Shown piece after piece: positions 1 through 8,600 of a DNA stretch of 50,526 nucleotides. Every line of letters starts with the position of its first letter. Position 1 is the stretch's first letter. Source of the DNA: CAYPIE01 sp964410665 (GTDB taxonomy: Bacteria > Planctomycetota > Planctomycetia > Gemmatales > Gemmataceae); assembly GCA_964410665.1 (NCBI GenBank), contig CAYPIE010000041.1:1-50526 (forward strand), in the 5' to 3' direction. The notes beneath the pieces are model-generated. The model saw nothing but the letters and a program-made list of their open reading frames with translations. It did no database searches and was not told the DNA's origin. A program made the position numbers and the translations under genes.

Positions 1-347
1 CTTGATGGCAAGCGTCTGTCTGGGCAGAGCTCCGGACTGACGTCCTTCGCTAGAGCAGAGACTGTGCACTGCGCAGGAACGTCAGTTCCGGAGCTCTGCT
101 CTGCCTCTGCAGGCGAGCCCCGGACGTCAGTCCGGGGGTTCCCCGCAACGCAAGCGCCTCTGCCTCTTCCAGACTTCCCGCAACCGCTTCTGCCTCTTCG
201 CAGCGCAAGCGCCTCTGCCGCTTTCCCCGCAGCGCAAACGCCTCTGCCGCTTTCCCACACCGCAATCGCTTCTGCCTCTCGAGGCGAGCCCCGGACGTAC
301 CCGGACTCCTTTTTTTTCACCCTGAGTTCCACGAGGTTCTCCCCGAC
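1..347. repeat. Repeat-rich leader upstream of nuoI
   Basis: No gene is visible here. Positions 24-43 and 79-99 form a near-perfect inverted repeat of about 20 bp (one extra base in the right arm) around a 35-base loop. The string aggcgagccccggacgt occurs near 111-127 and again near 281-297. From about 141 to 275 there are degenerate direct copies of a roughly 28-bp unit rich in CGCAAGCGCCTCTGCC. A run of eight T follows a GC-rich stretch near 309-316, but no clean stem precedes it. The stretch probably separates nuoI from an upstream nuo gene outside the window. Confidence 0.6.
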
Positions 348-914
348 ATGCCAATCGAATCCAAAGACGTGCACTGGATCGAGGAGCCCAAGCTGGGCTT
401 CTGGGAAAAGCTCTATGTGCCGGCCATCGTGGAGGGGCTGAGTACTACCTTCAAGCATATGACCGGCAAGAAGATGACCGAGCAGTACCCCGAGCAGGAA
501 CCCGACCTGCCGGCCAACTATCGGGGCGTACATCGGCTCAACCGCGATGAGGAAGGGCGCGTCAAGTGTGTGGCTTGCTATATGTGCTCGACCGCTTGCC
601 CAGCGCACTGTATTGACATTGTCGCCGCGCCGGCGCCGGAAGGGTGGACGGGACGGGAAAAGTATCCGGAAACCTTTGTGATTGATGAGCTCCGCTGCAT
701 CTATTGCGGCATGTGTGAGGAAGCTTGCCCGGTCGATGCGATTGAATTGACCTCGCTGTATGACCTGACCGGTTTAAGCCGCGAGCAGATGATTTTCGAC
801 AAGGAAAAGCTACTGTCGGTGTACGATCAGACCAAGGAACAGTCGAAGGACCCTATCCGCACCCATGCCGGGAAACTCGGAGCGGCCTCGGAGTTGCCGA
901 CCGTCAAGGAATGA
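348..914 (+). CDS. nuoI: NADH-quinone oxidoreductase subunit I (NuoI)
   Basis: NuoI is the peripheral-arm subunit of respiratory complex I that carries the two 4Fe-4S clusters N6a and N6b and passes electrons towards quinone. The 188-residue product has both cluster motifs: CVACYMCSTACP at about residues 76-87 and CIYCGMCEEACP at about 115-126. This is the CxxCxxCxxxCP pattern, twice. The N-terminus is the usual amphipathic region and the C-terminal 60 residues are charged. The length is normal for the family. The ATG at 348 has GAGG (333-336) about 11 bases upstream. It is the first of six consecutive nuo genes on this strand, with 49 bases before nuoJ. The more upstream subunits are probably outside the window. 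Confidence 0.95.
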   Translation: MPIESKDVHWIEEPKLGFWEKLYVPAIVEGLSTTFKHMTGKKMTEQYPEQEPDLPANYRGVHRLNRDEEGRVKCVACYMCSTACPAHCIDIVAAPAPEGWTGREKYPETFVIDELRCIYCGMCEEACPVDAIELTSLYDLTGLSREQMIFDKEKLLSVYDQTKEQSKDPIRTHAGKLGAASELPTVKE

Positions 915-963
915 ATACCATCCTCTTTGACGTTTTGCATCACCGACGTTCGCCGAGGAGCGC

Positions 964-2040
964 ATGAATCTGCCGCTGTTGCTGCCCATCGTCCTGGGCT
1001 TCGGGGCGATCTATCTGCTATTGCCCCGCCCGTCGCGATTTCCTGCCACGGTCGGTGGAATTCTTGGCCTGGGGGCACTGCTCACCCTCGGCCTGTTCAT
1101 CGGCAACGAACTCCCCAGCGACCCCCGACAGAGTGTCGGCAGCGTATTGTTTTACGCCTTTGCCGCACTGGCGGTGCTATTCGCAGGGTTAACCTTGACG
1201 CAGAATAATCCGGCTCGAGCAGCCCTGGCCTTTGCAGTCGTGATCCTGAGCACTTGCGGCTTGTTTCTGCTTCTGGCCGCTCCCTTCCTGATGGCAGCGA
1301 CCATCATCATCTATGCGGGCGCCATTATCGTCACCTTCTTATTTGTGATCATGCTTTCGCAACCGGAAGGATATTCCGATGAAAACGACCGATCCCGCGA
1401 ACCGTTTCTTGGCTCGCTGGTAGGTTTTTTCTTGTTGGGTATTCTGCTGGTGGTGGTGCATCGAGTTTACGGCCTCGATGCTCTGGATGCCCTGATCGCC
1501 CGGACAACTCGCTTGGCTGAAGCGGATGACTTTAACACGCTGCGTCTGGAGCTCGACGATCGCACCGCTGCCGAAGCATTTTTCACGTCCTGGGAAAATC
1601 GGCTGGGCCGTGAGCTGGTCCCAAGTCCGCGTGGGGATGCTTACCGAAAGCTGGCCATGCAGATCGAGGACCGGGTGCAAAACGCGGTCGACAATGGACT
1701 CGAAGCGTATCAACGCAAAGATATGCGGGGTTTGCGCACCGCTTTCGGGCAGTTGGCCAACCAAGGACAGCGGTTACAACGACTGCGGGCCCATCCCGAA
1801 TTTGTCCAGCAAGGAATGACGCTATCCGGGCATGGCCGGGTCCTTCCAGTGGATAAGGAGCGGTTCGACCCATTGGCGGGCGACGCCCAGCCGCGGCTGC
1901 CGGATCAGAACGTCGAGGCGCTTGGCCGCACCCTGTTTACCGATCACTTGATTGCCATTGAATTAGGGGGCACCCTGCTGTTGATCGCCACCATTGGAGC
2001 CATTGTGATTGCGGGCGCCCGCCCCCGGAGGAGCGCATGA
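964..2040 (+). CDS. nuoJ: NADH-quinone oxidoreductase subunit J (NuoJ) with large soluble insertion
   Basis: NuoJ is a membrane-arm subunit of complex I. Residues 1-170 carry the first four or so membrane helices, including the conserved segment IIYAGAIIVTFLFVIML at about 114-131. The last helix (about 333-352) has the expected sequence preceded by LGRTLFTDHLIAIELGG. Between them, at about 171-316, lies roughly 145 residues of hydrophilic, mostly helical sequence rich in Arg, Glu and Gln. Bacterial NuoJ is normally 160-220 residues; this one is 358. The insertion keeps the reading frame and flanking helices intact, so it is probably a real domain rather than an assembly error. The stop overlaps the nuoK start by four bases (ATGA at 2037-2040), which suggests coupled translation. 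Confidence 0.93.
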   Translation: MNLPLLLPIVLGFGAIYLLLPRPSRFPATVGGILGLGALLTLGLFIGNELPSDPRQSVGSVLFYAFAALAVLFAGLTLTQNNPARAALAFAVVILSTCGLFLLLAAPFLMAATIIIYAGAIIVTFLFVIMLSQPEGYSDENDRSREPFLGSLVGFFLLGILLVVVHRVYGLDALDALIARTTRLAEADDFNTLRLELDDRTAAEAFFTSWENRLGRELVPSPRGDAYRKLAMQIEDRVQNAVDNGLEAYQRKDMRGLRTAFGQLANQGQRLQRLRAHPEFVQQGMTLSGHGRVLPVDKERFDPLAGDAQPRLPDQNVEALGRTLFTDHLIAIELGGTLLLIATIGAIVIAGARPRRSA

Positions 2041-2462
2041 TCCCGCTGTCGTACTTTCTGGTTGTGGGCGCAGTCCTATTTGCACTGGGCCTGATCGGTG
2101 TGGTCACTCGCCGCAATCTGATTGTGCTGTTTTTGTGTTCCGAGATGATGTTGCAGGGAGTGGCGTTAAACTTCGTCGCCTTCTCGCGCTTTCATGCCAA
2201 TCTCCAGGGGCAGGTCTTTACCCTTCTGATCATCACCGTGGCGGCCTGTGAGGCCGCTCTGGCTCTGGCTCTGATCCTGGTACTATATCGCACCCGCAAG
2301 ACGCTCGACGTCAGCGTCTGGCAAGATTTGCGTGAGTTGGGCCAGGAACCGGCCTTCGACGATGAGCCGTTGCCTCCGCCACCGGCGCCACCGGAGATGC
2401 CCCGGTTGCCCGTCGCTGGTCCGGAACCTGCCGAGCCCCGGGAGGACTACAGCCGTGTTTGA
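2037..2462 (+). CDS. nuoK: NADH-quinone oxidoreductase subunit K (NuoK) with proline-rich tail
   Basis: NuoK is the small three-helix membrane subunit of complex I that takes part in proton translocation. Residues 1-100 match the family: helix 2 contains the conserved Glu in LFLCSEMMLQGVALN (about 29-43), and helix 3 contains VAACEAALALALILVLYR (about 65-82), with its own conserved Glu. The protein is 141 residues against about 100 for the family. The extra 40 residues at the C-terminus are acidic and proline-rich (PLPPPPAPPEMPRLP). The start overlaps the nuoJ stop, and the stop lies inside the first codons of nuoL. Confidence 0.94.
   Translation: MIPLSYFLVVGAVLFALGLIGVVTRRNLIVLFLCSEMMLQGVALNFVAFSRFHANLQGQVFTLLIITVAACEAALALALILVLYRTRKTLDVSVWQDLRELGQEPAFDDEPLPPPPAPPEMPRLPVAGPEPAEPREDYSRV
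2441..2445 (+). promoter_or_regulatory. Ribosome binding site that fixes a GTG start for nuoL
   Basis: GGAGG at 2441-2445 sits nine bases before the GTG at 2455. This makes GTG 2455 a better start than the in-frame ATG at 2473 or the far-upstream ATG at 2332, which would lie deep inside nuoK. Confidence 0.65.
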
Positions 2463-4425
2463 CTCCGCGACGATGATCTGGCTGGTCCCCGCCGCTCCAT
2501 TGACGGCCGCGATTCTGTGTGGCCTGCTTCGAGCGATTGGCGTGCGTGGCTGGGGCGTCGCCCTACCTTCGGTGCTGGGCATTGGCTTTGCCTGCTACTG
2601 CGCTTTGACCCTGTTGACTCGAGTTGGGTCGGAAAACCCGGTCCTCGAGACTGCTGAAGTCACCTGGTTTGCCGCGGGCCAAATCGATGTCTCGTTACGC
2701 TTGGCCGTCGATTCGCTCACCGCGGTGATGCTGACGGTGATCACCTTTGTCGGTAGCTGGATCGCTCTGTTCTCGATCGGCTACATGCGCGATCATCATG
2801 GCCAGTTGGATACCGGTTACGCACGCTTCTTTGCCTTGATGAGCCTGTTCGTCTTCTCGATGACCGGGCTGGTACTGGCGACCAACTTCCTGGTGCTGTT
2901 CGCTTGCTGGGAAGGCGTGGGCTTGTGCAGCTATTTGTTGATTGGCCACTGGTTTGCCAAACCCTCGGCGGCGGCGGCAGCGCGAAAAGCGTTTTTGGTG
3001 ACCCGCCTGGGCGATATCGGGTTGATCCTCGGGGTGTTTTTGCTCTGGGTGACGTTCGATCACACCCTGGACTTCAACACCTTGTTTGCTCAGTTGGAAG
3101 ACACCCCCCCCGAAGGTGTGTTGACGGCTGCCAGCCTACTTCTGTTCTGCGGAGCGGTCGGCAAGTCTGCGCAGCTGCCGCTGTACACCTGGTTGCCCGA
3201 CGCGATGGAAGGTCCGACCCCGGTCAGCGCCCTGATCCATGCCGCCACCATGGTGACGGCAGGTGTCTACCTGATGGCACGTATGACGCCACTGTTAGTG
3301 CTGGCCCCCTTCGCCCAACATACCGTCGCGATCATCGGCGCGGCGACCGCGTTGATCGCATCGTTTATCGCCTTGACCCAGTTTGATCTCAAACGTGTCC
3401 TCGCGTACTCCACCGTCAGTCAGCTGGGCTACATGTTCATGGCCCTAGGAGCAGGGATCGGCTCGTTGGCGGAAGCCGGGGTGGTCGCGGCACTGTTCCA
3501 CCTGTTTACGCACGCCTTCTTCAAGGCCCTTTTGTTCCTGTCGGCCGGCTCGGTCATGCATGCGATGGGCGATGTCATCGACATGCGGCGTTTTAGCGGC
3601 TTACGTAAACTCATGCCGGTCACCCACATTGGCTTTTTGTGCGGTGCCTTGGCCCTGGCCGCCATCCCGCCATTCTCAGGCTTCTGGAGTAAAGAAGCGA
3701 TTTTCGGCGTGGTCGAAGCGGCCTCGGGGAAGGATCAGGGCGGTGGCATTTACCTGAGTGTGTTGCTGGTCGGGGTGTTCGCGGCCGGCATGACCGCAGT
3801 GTATACCTTCCGCGCCTACTTCAAGACCTTCTGGGGTGAGCAACGAGTGCCCGATGAAGCGGGTGAACATCCGCATGAATCGCCGGCGATCATGACCATT
3901 CCCTTACTCATCCTGGCAGTCGGGGCCGTGTTTGCCGGGTTGGTCCTGGAGCCGGTGTTGCACATCTTTGGGCCGTTTGTCGGGCTCAGCCCGCTGTTTA
4001 CCCAGACCGAGATGCTCATCGACACCCAGATGGTCGAGACCCATGGCAGTGTGGTGCTGATGCTAGCCAGCATCGCGGCCGCCGTGGGCGGTCTCGTGAT
4101 CGCCTATATCATGTTTGGCCGCCCTAGTGAGCTACCAGATCGGATCAGCCATAGTTTCCATCGACTCTATGCCTTCTCGGCCGACCAGCTTTATCTGGAT
4201 GATCTCTATTCGATTATGATCGTCGGTCCGCTGCGGACCATCGCCACCCTATGTGGCCTGATCGATATGGCCGTCGATGGGCTGGGTCGTTTGATCAGTT
4301 CGATCCCTGGAGCAATGGGCCGGCTGTTGCAGCCGATCCAAATCGGGTTAGTGCAGTTCTATGCCCTGGCCATGGCCATGGGCTTGATTGTGTTCTTGGG
4401 CTTCTTAGTGTTTCGGGGCAACTAA
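2455..4425 (+). CDS. nuoL: NADH-quinone oxidoreductase subunit L (NuoL)
   Basis: NuoL is the distal antiporter-like, proton-pumping subunit of complex I. The 656-residue product has the family's core signatures: CWEGVGLCSYLLIGHWF (about 150-166) with the conserved Glu, and KSAQLPLYTWLPDAMEGPTP followed by VSALIHAATMVTAGVYL (about 237-275) with the key Lys and His residues. A second conserved Lys region is FDLKRVLAYSTVSQLGYM. The C-terminus holds the long lateral helix region and a final membrane helix. GTG at 2455 is preferred because of the GGAGG just upstream; it overlaps nuoK by eight bases. The spacing to nuoM is 21 bases. Confidence 0.95.
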   Translation: MFDSATMIWLVPAAPLTAAILCGLLRAIGVRGWGVALPSVLGIGFACYCALTLLTRVGSENPVLETAEVTWFAAGQIDVSLRLAVDSLTAVMLTVITFVGSWIALFSIGYMRDHHGQLDTGYARFFALMSLFVFSMTGLVLATNFLVLFACWEGVGLCSYLLIGHWFAKPSAAAAARKAFLVTRLGDIGLILGVFLLWVTFDHTLDFNTLFAQLEDTPPEGVLTAASLLLFCGAVGKSAQLPLYTWLPDAMEGPTPVSALIHAATMVTAGVYLMARMTPLLVLAPFAQHTVAIIGAATALIASFIALTQFDLKRVLAYSTVSQLGYMFMALGAGIGSLAEAGVVAALFHLFTHAFFKALLFLSAGSVMHAMGDVIDMRRFSGLRKLMPVTHIGFLCGALALAAIPPFSGFWSKEAIFGVVEAASGKDQGGGIYLSVLLVGVFAAGMTAVYTFRAYFKTFWGEQRVPDEAGEHPHESPAIMTIPLLILAVGAVFAGLVLEPVLHIFGPFVGLSPLFTQTEMLIDTQMVETHGSVVLMLASIAAAVGGLVIAYIMFGRPSELPDRISHSFHRLYAFSADQLYLDDLYSIMIVGPLRTIATLCGLIDMAVDGLGRLISSIPGAMGRLLQPIQIGLVQFYALAMAMGLIVFLGFLVFRGN

Positions 4426-4446
4426 CTGCCAGGGGTATGACCGGGC

Positions 4447-6168
4447 ATGGACATCGCGGCATTGCGGACGTTTCTGCTGGGGGTACTGGGCCTGCCACTA
4501 ATCGGCGGCCTGATCGTACTCCTTTTGGGCGGTAGCTATAAGCTATCTCGCAGCCTAGCCCTTGTCTTCACCCTGGTGCATCTTAGCCTCACCGCCGCCT
4601 TACTGATCCCCGCCGGCAAGCTCCTGACCAACCCCGAGCAGCACAGCCATGAGACCAACAATGGCTTCCGAGTGATGGTCCCGGAAATCGTCCCCGGAGC
4701 AACCACCGAGACGCCCCAGCAAACCACCTGGGATATCCTGCCAGTCGAGGTCAGCGCCACCACCATGGACCGGGCCAGCACCGGCGTGCAATTCTTTATC
4801 GGGCTGGATGGCATCAACTTCTGGCTGGTGGCCCTGGCCAGTGTGATGATGCCGGTTGTGGTCCTAAGCACCTGGAGTAGCATCACCGATCGGGCCAATC
4901 AATTTTATGGCTGGCTTTTGGTCTTACAGTCGGCCACCATTGGCGTGTTTCTGGCCCTCGATATTGTGTTGTTTTATGTCTTCTTTGAGCTCACCCTGAT
5001 TCCGATTTTCTTCCTGATCGGTATCTGGGGTGTTGGCCCGGGTCGTCGTGAAGCCGCCCGCAAGTTCTTTTTGTATACCTTGGCAGGTTCGTTGATCACC
5101 CTGGTGGGTGTGATTGCCGCGGTGTTGTTGGTGTACTTTAACACTGCGCCGCATGTTTTGACCTTTTCGCTGCCCGAGTTGGTAACGCAACTGCAAGCAC
5201 TGTATTCGCAAAGCGATGTCGAGAAGCAAGTCTACTGGCAGTCAGTGCAGTCGTATCTGTTTATCGCCTTGGTCCTGGGCTTTGCCGTAAAAATCCCACT
5301 CGTGCCGGTGCACTCCTGGTTGCCCACGGCCTATAGTGAAGCCCCCATGTCGGTGACGATCTTTCTGTCCTCGCTGTTGGCCAAGCTGGGCACTTATGGT
5401 CTGGTCCGCATCGTCCTCCCCCTGGCTCCGGATGCGGCCATCACCGGGGGTCTGAGTCTGATCGGCACCCTGGCAACCATTGGCATCATCTATGGGGCAT
5501 TCTGTGCTTATGCGCAGAGCGACCTAAAAAAGATGATCGCCTACAGCAGTATCTCGCACTTAGGCTTTTGTGCCTTGGCACTGGCAGCGTTTAACGCGGA
5601 GGGACTTCAGGGTGGCGTGTTGCATATGGTCAACCACGGCGTGGCCACCGGGGCGTTGTTTTTGCTAGCGGGCTTTCTATTTGATCGCTATCACACTCAG
5701 CAGATTGACGACTACTCCGGGTTGATGAACTTGCTGCCGGCCATGAGCTTTTTCATGGTGGTCATCTGCCTAGCCAACATTGGCATTCCCGGGCTGAATA
5801 ACTTTGTCAGCGAGATGATCATGCTGGGGGCTCTATTTGAGCTGTCTGAAGAACAAAATATTTCCATTGGCTATGCGGTCTTCGCGGCCTTTGGAATTCT
5901 GATGGGCGCCTGGTACATCTTGACCATGTTGCAACGGATGTTCTTTGGCCCGTTGCGCGAGCCGCCCCGGCCTGCGGAGACGATCGTCCGCGGTGGTCTG
6001 AATCTGCGTGAGTGGTTCGCCATCCTGCCCTTGACGGGCTTATGTTTGGCACTCGGACTGTTTCCGCGGCCGGTACTCGAGGTGATGCAACCGGATACCC
6101 AGGCGCTGGCGACCCTCGCCGAGACGGCCCGTGCACGCCACGATTTCTCAGCAAATAATGCGGACTGA
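4447..6168 (+). CDS. nuoM: NADH-quinone oxidoreductase subunit M (NuoM)
   Basis: NuoM is the second antiporter-like, proton-pumping subunit of complex I. The 573-residue protein has the family motifs GLDGINFWLVALASVMMPVV (about 118-137), FFELTLIPIFFLIGIWG (about 178-194) with the conserved Glu, and PVHSWLPTAYSEAPMSVTIF followed by LSSLLAKLGTYGLVRI with the conserved Lys residues. Residues 55-110 form a longer-than-usual polar segment between helices 1 and 2, rich in Thr. The ATG at 4447 follows the nuoL stop by 21 bases, and the GTG start of nuoN lies 52 bases beyond the stop. Confidence 0.95.
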   Translation: MDIAALRTFLLGVLGLPLIGGLIVLLLGGSYKLSRSLALVFTLVHLSLTAALLIPAGKLLTNPEQHSHETNNGFRVMVPEIVPGATTETPQQTTWDILPVEVSATTMDRASTGVQFFIGLDGINFWLVALASVMMPVVVLSTWSSITDRANQFYGWLLVLQSATIGVFLALDIVLFYVFFELTLIPIFFLIGIWGVGPGRREAARKFFLYTLAGSLITLVGVIAAVLLVYFNTAPHVLTFSLPELVTQLQALYSQSDVEKQVYWQSVQSYLFIALVLGFAVKIPLVPVHSWLPTAYSEAPMSVTIFLSSLLAKLGTYGLVRIVLPLAPDAAITGGLSLIGTLATIGIIYGAFCAYAQSDLKKMIAYSSISHLGFCALALAAFNAEGLQGGVLHMVNHGVATGALFLLAGFLFDRYHTQQIDDYSGLMNLLPAMSFFMVVICLANIGIPGLNNFVSEMIMLGALFELSEEQNISIGYAVFAAFGILMGAWYILTMLQRMFFGPLREPPRPAETIVRGGLNLREWFAILPLTGLCLALGLFPRPVLEVMQPDTQALATLAETARARHDFSANNAD

Positions 6169-6220
6169 GTGTCACCCGCTGTGATACCGATTCTGGACGC
6201 CAACTGGAGAAGATGAGCCG

Positions 6221-7813
6221 GTGAACGCGTTGTCGAACCCCGCTGTGGACCAGACCCTGACCGGGGTGTTTCGTCTCATTGTCCCCGAGGCCATCCTGGT
6301 CGGCTTTGCCTGTATCTTGTTGCTGATGGCCACGCTACGGCTACACCGGTTTACCCTGTTGATCACGGCCATGGCTGGGGTGGTGGCAGCAGCCCTAGCA
6401 GCGCTGGCGATTCCGGTGCCGACCACGCTGATCTCCACCGTGACGCCATTTCTGGGCGATGATTTCGCCCAATTCATCCGGCTCACCGCATTCGGCTTTG
6501 CCCTGCTGTTTTGCCTGCTAGGTTTCCGCGAATCCGGGGAACGCTATAGCGGGGAATACCTGGCCTGTCTGTTAATCGCCACGGCAGGGATTGCCCTCGC
6601 GGGTGCAGCCAACGACTTGCTGACCATCTTTCTGGCACTGGAGATGGTTTCTATCCCGACCTACATACTGCTCTATATCCCCAAGCGGGATACCCAGGCC
6701 CAGGAGGCGGCGGTTAAATATTTCCTGTTAAGTGTGTTGTCATCGGGCTTGTTGCTGTTTGGCTTTAGCTATCTGTATGGTGCCACGGGCACCCTAAACT
6801 TGGCGGCGATCATTCAGACGCTCCCGCGACTGGTAGGTTCCGAAGCGACGACCTTGAGCCTCGTCGCCATTGTGATGATCTTGGCCGGGTTGGGCTTTCG
6901 CATCACCGCGGTACCGTTTCACTTTTATGCTCCGGATGTGTATCAGGGGGGGCCCACCGGGGTGGTGGCCTTCCTGGCCGTAGTGCCCAAGCTGGCCGGC
7001 TTTGCCGTGCTGATTCGCATTTTAGGCTTGGTGGTGGTTCAGCCAGGCTCCCCGTTGCCCTTCGCCAACCAGATCCCACTATTGTTGTGGATCTTGGCGG
7101 TGATCACCATGTGCTTTGGCAATATCCTGGCCCTGTTGCAGGAGGATATTCGCCGCCTGTTGGCCTATTCCAGCGTAGCGCATGGCGGTTATATGCTGAT
7201 CGGCATTGCCACCGCGGCAAACCAGGCCATGCATGATACCCCTGGCGTTTGGGTCAATGGCGTTGAGGCCGTGCTTTTCTACCTGGTCGCCTATGGGGCG
7301 ATGACCGTTGGGGCGTTTAGCATTCTGGCCATGGTCAATACCCCCGAACGCCCGGTCGAGACCATCGACGATCTTGCTGGGCTGAATGAGTCACACCCGC
7401 GACTGGCGATGGCCATGGGGCTGTTTTTGTTCAGCTTGATTGGCCTGCCGTTGACCGCAGGATTTGCGGGGAAATTCCTACTGTTTGCCGGGGCCTTATC
7501 GATGCCACTGGACGGCCCGCAAGGGGAGCTGTACCGCATCCTGGTGGTCATCGCGGCTATCAATGCCGCGGTGGCAGCGTACTACTACCTCCGGGTGATA
7601 GGGGTGATGTTTCTTCGCTCGGCCTTTCGTCCACTGATCAATCTGCGTTCGCCGTCGGTAGGGATCACCATTGTGCTGTGCGTGTTGCTGACCCTGGCCT
7701 TCGGCGTCTACCCGTGGCCGTTACTGCAGTTCGCTCGCATGGCGACGACCGGGCCGACCGAGTTGCTGGCCACGGATGGCGGGGCGACCATGGTGGGCAT
7801 GCTGCCGGAGTGA
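6221..7813 (+). CDS. nuoN: NADH-quinone oxidoreductase subunit N (NuoN)
   Basis: NuoN is the third antiporter-like membrane subunit of complex I. The 530-residue product shows LEMVSIPTYILLYIPKRDTQ (about 142-161), the Lys-bearing helix in AQEAAVKYFLLSVLSSGLLL, and PFHFYAPDVYQGGPTGVVAF (about 234-253), all typical of the family. The start is GTG at 6221, with GGAGA at 6206-6210 upstream. It is the last nuo gene in the run and the usual operon end; the following 790 bases hold no intact gene on this strand. Confidence 0.95.
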   Translation: MNALSNPAVDQTLTGVFRLIVPEAILVGFACILLLMATLRLHRFTLLITAMAGVVAAALAALAIPVPTTLISTVTPFLGDDFAQFIRLTAFGFALLFCLLGFRESGERYSGEYLACLLIATAGIALAGAANDLLTIFLALEMVSIPTYILLYIPKRDTQAQEAAVKYFLLSVLSSGLLLFGFSYLYGATGTLNLAAIIQTLPRLVGSEATTLSLVAIVMILAGLGFRITAVPFHFYAPDVYQGGPTGVVAFLAVVPKLAGFAVLIRILGLVVVQPGSPLPFANQIPLLLWILAVITMCFGNILALLQEDIRRLLAYSSVAHGGYMLIGIATAANQAMHDTPGVWVNGVEAVLFYLVAYGAMTVGAFSILAMVNTPERPVETIDDLAGLNESHPRLAMAMGLFLFSLIGLPLTAGFAGKFLLFAGALSMPLDGPQGELYRILVVIAAINAAVAAYYYLRVIGVMFLRSAFRPLINLRSPSVGITIVLCVLLTLAFGVYPWPLLQFARMATTGPTELLATDGGATMVGMLPE

Positions 7814-7887
7814 GGGAAGGGACCTCGAGCGGCGCTTGGGGCTCGGCATTGTTCCCAGGTTTGGCAATACACCATAGCAGTCGAGTC

Positions 7888-8130
7888 CTACCTGGTCCGA
7901 TGAAGCGGCTCGAAGTCCGTGGCGATCAATCGCCACCTTGGAACCAAGAAAATCCCGCCCCCAAACTCATTGCCACTGCCATCTCGGATGGTCAACTTAA
8001 AAATCCGAACCTCGGTATCACTCGCGATGCCAATCACCCGGCTCTGGTTATTTCCACTCACCGCAAGCTAGGATGATCCAAGCCCACGGATCTTGACCTC
8101 ATCGGTGATGCCCAGTTGGCCGTTTTGGGA
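7888..8130 (-). pseudogene. Decayed fragment of a beta-helix (CSLREA/PMP-like) repeat protein
   Basis: Reading the minus strand from about 8127 gives QNGQLGITDEVKIRGLG, then a TAG at 8068-8070 in the same frame, then SGNNQSRVIGIASDTEVRI, LTIRDGSG and GGGIF (to about 7948), ending at a TAG at 7888. This order (ITDxVxIRGLG, SGNNxSRV, LTIxDG, GGGI) is the signature of right-handed parallel beta-helix surface proteins such as CSLREA-domain and polymorphic outer-membrane-like proteins. Only about 80 codons survive, with no start, an internal stop and no continuation on either side, so this is read as a gene remnant. The family assignment rests on motif memory only. Confidence 0.5.
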
Positions 8131-8600
8131 TTGATCCGAGCTGCTAGTCCCACGAAGCGGACCTGCCTTTTCTGAGCGGGGGGTGTAAACCTGCCGAGGC
8201 AGCGCTGGGGCAGCGTGGGGGCTTAAATGCCGATGGACAGCCCCTGGCGGACGCGGAATCTTCGACCGACATCTGTGCAACGCTCGGAGGGTTCCCACCC
8301 AATGGTGTTCGGCACTAGAGTCGCTCTGGGCGTTCCCCACGCCCGTCGCCGACTCCGAGCGTGCCACCCAGCGGGCAACCCGGCGAGGCCGCTCCGATGC
8401 GGGGAGAAGACCCACCAGCAATCATCGTGCCGAACACCTTTGGGTGTAAACACGACGCTCGGAAGATACGCGGCCGCCCGGACGACCATCCACCAGCCTC
8501 ACATATGGGGATTCGGGTGGGTGGATATGCTTCCAACACAACGCTACATTGCTCTTTGGGTTACTCTTGACATGATCTCCTCAGTCATGGTTCGGATCCA
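8131..8600. other. Non-coding stretch with a long inverted repeat
   Basis: No convincing gene is visible; the open frames here overlap on both strands and have no recognisable motifs. The main structure is an inverted repeat: 8296-8315 (CACCCAATGGTGTTCGGCAC) matches the reverse complement of 8427-8446 at 19 of 20 positions, separated by 111 bases. The string GGGTGTAAAC occurs twice, near 8180 and 8442. It may be a relic of a mobile element or a structured intergenic repeat. Confidence 0.45.

Noticed and set aside
300..320. Intrinsic terminator before nuoI at the T8 run
   Set aside because: No clean stem precedes the T run; only partial CCGG self-pairing was found.
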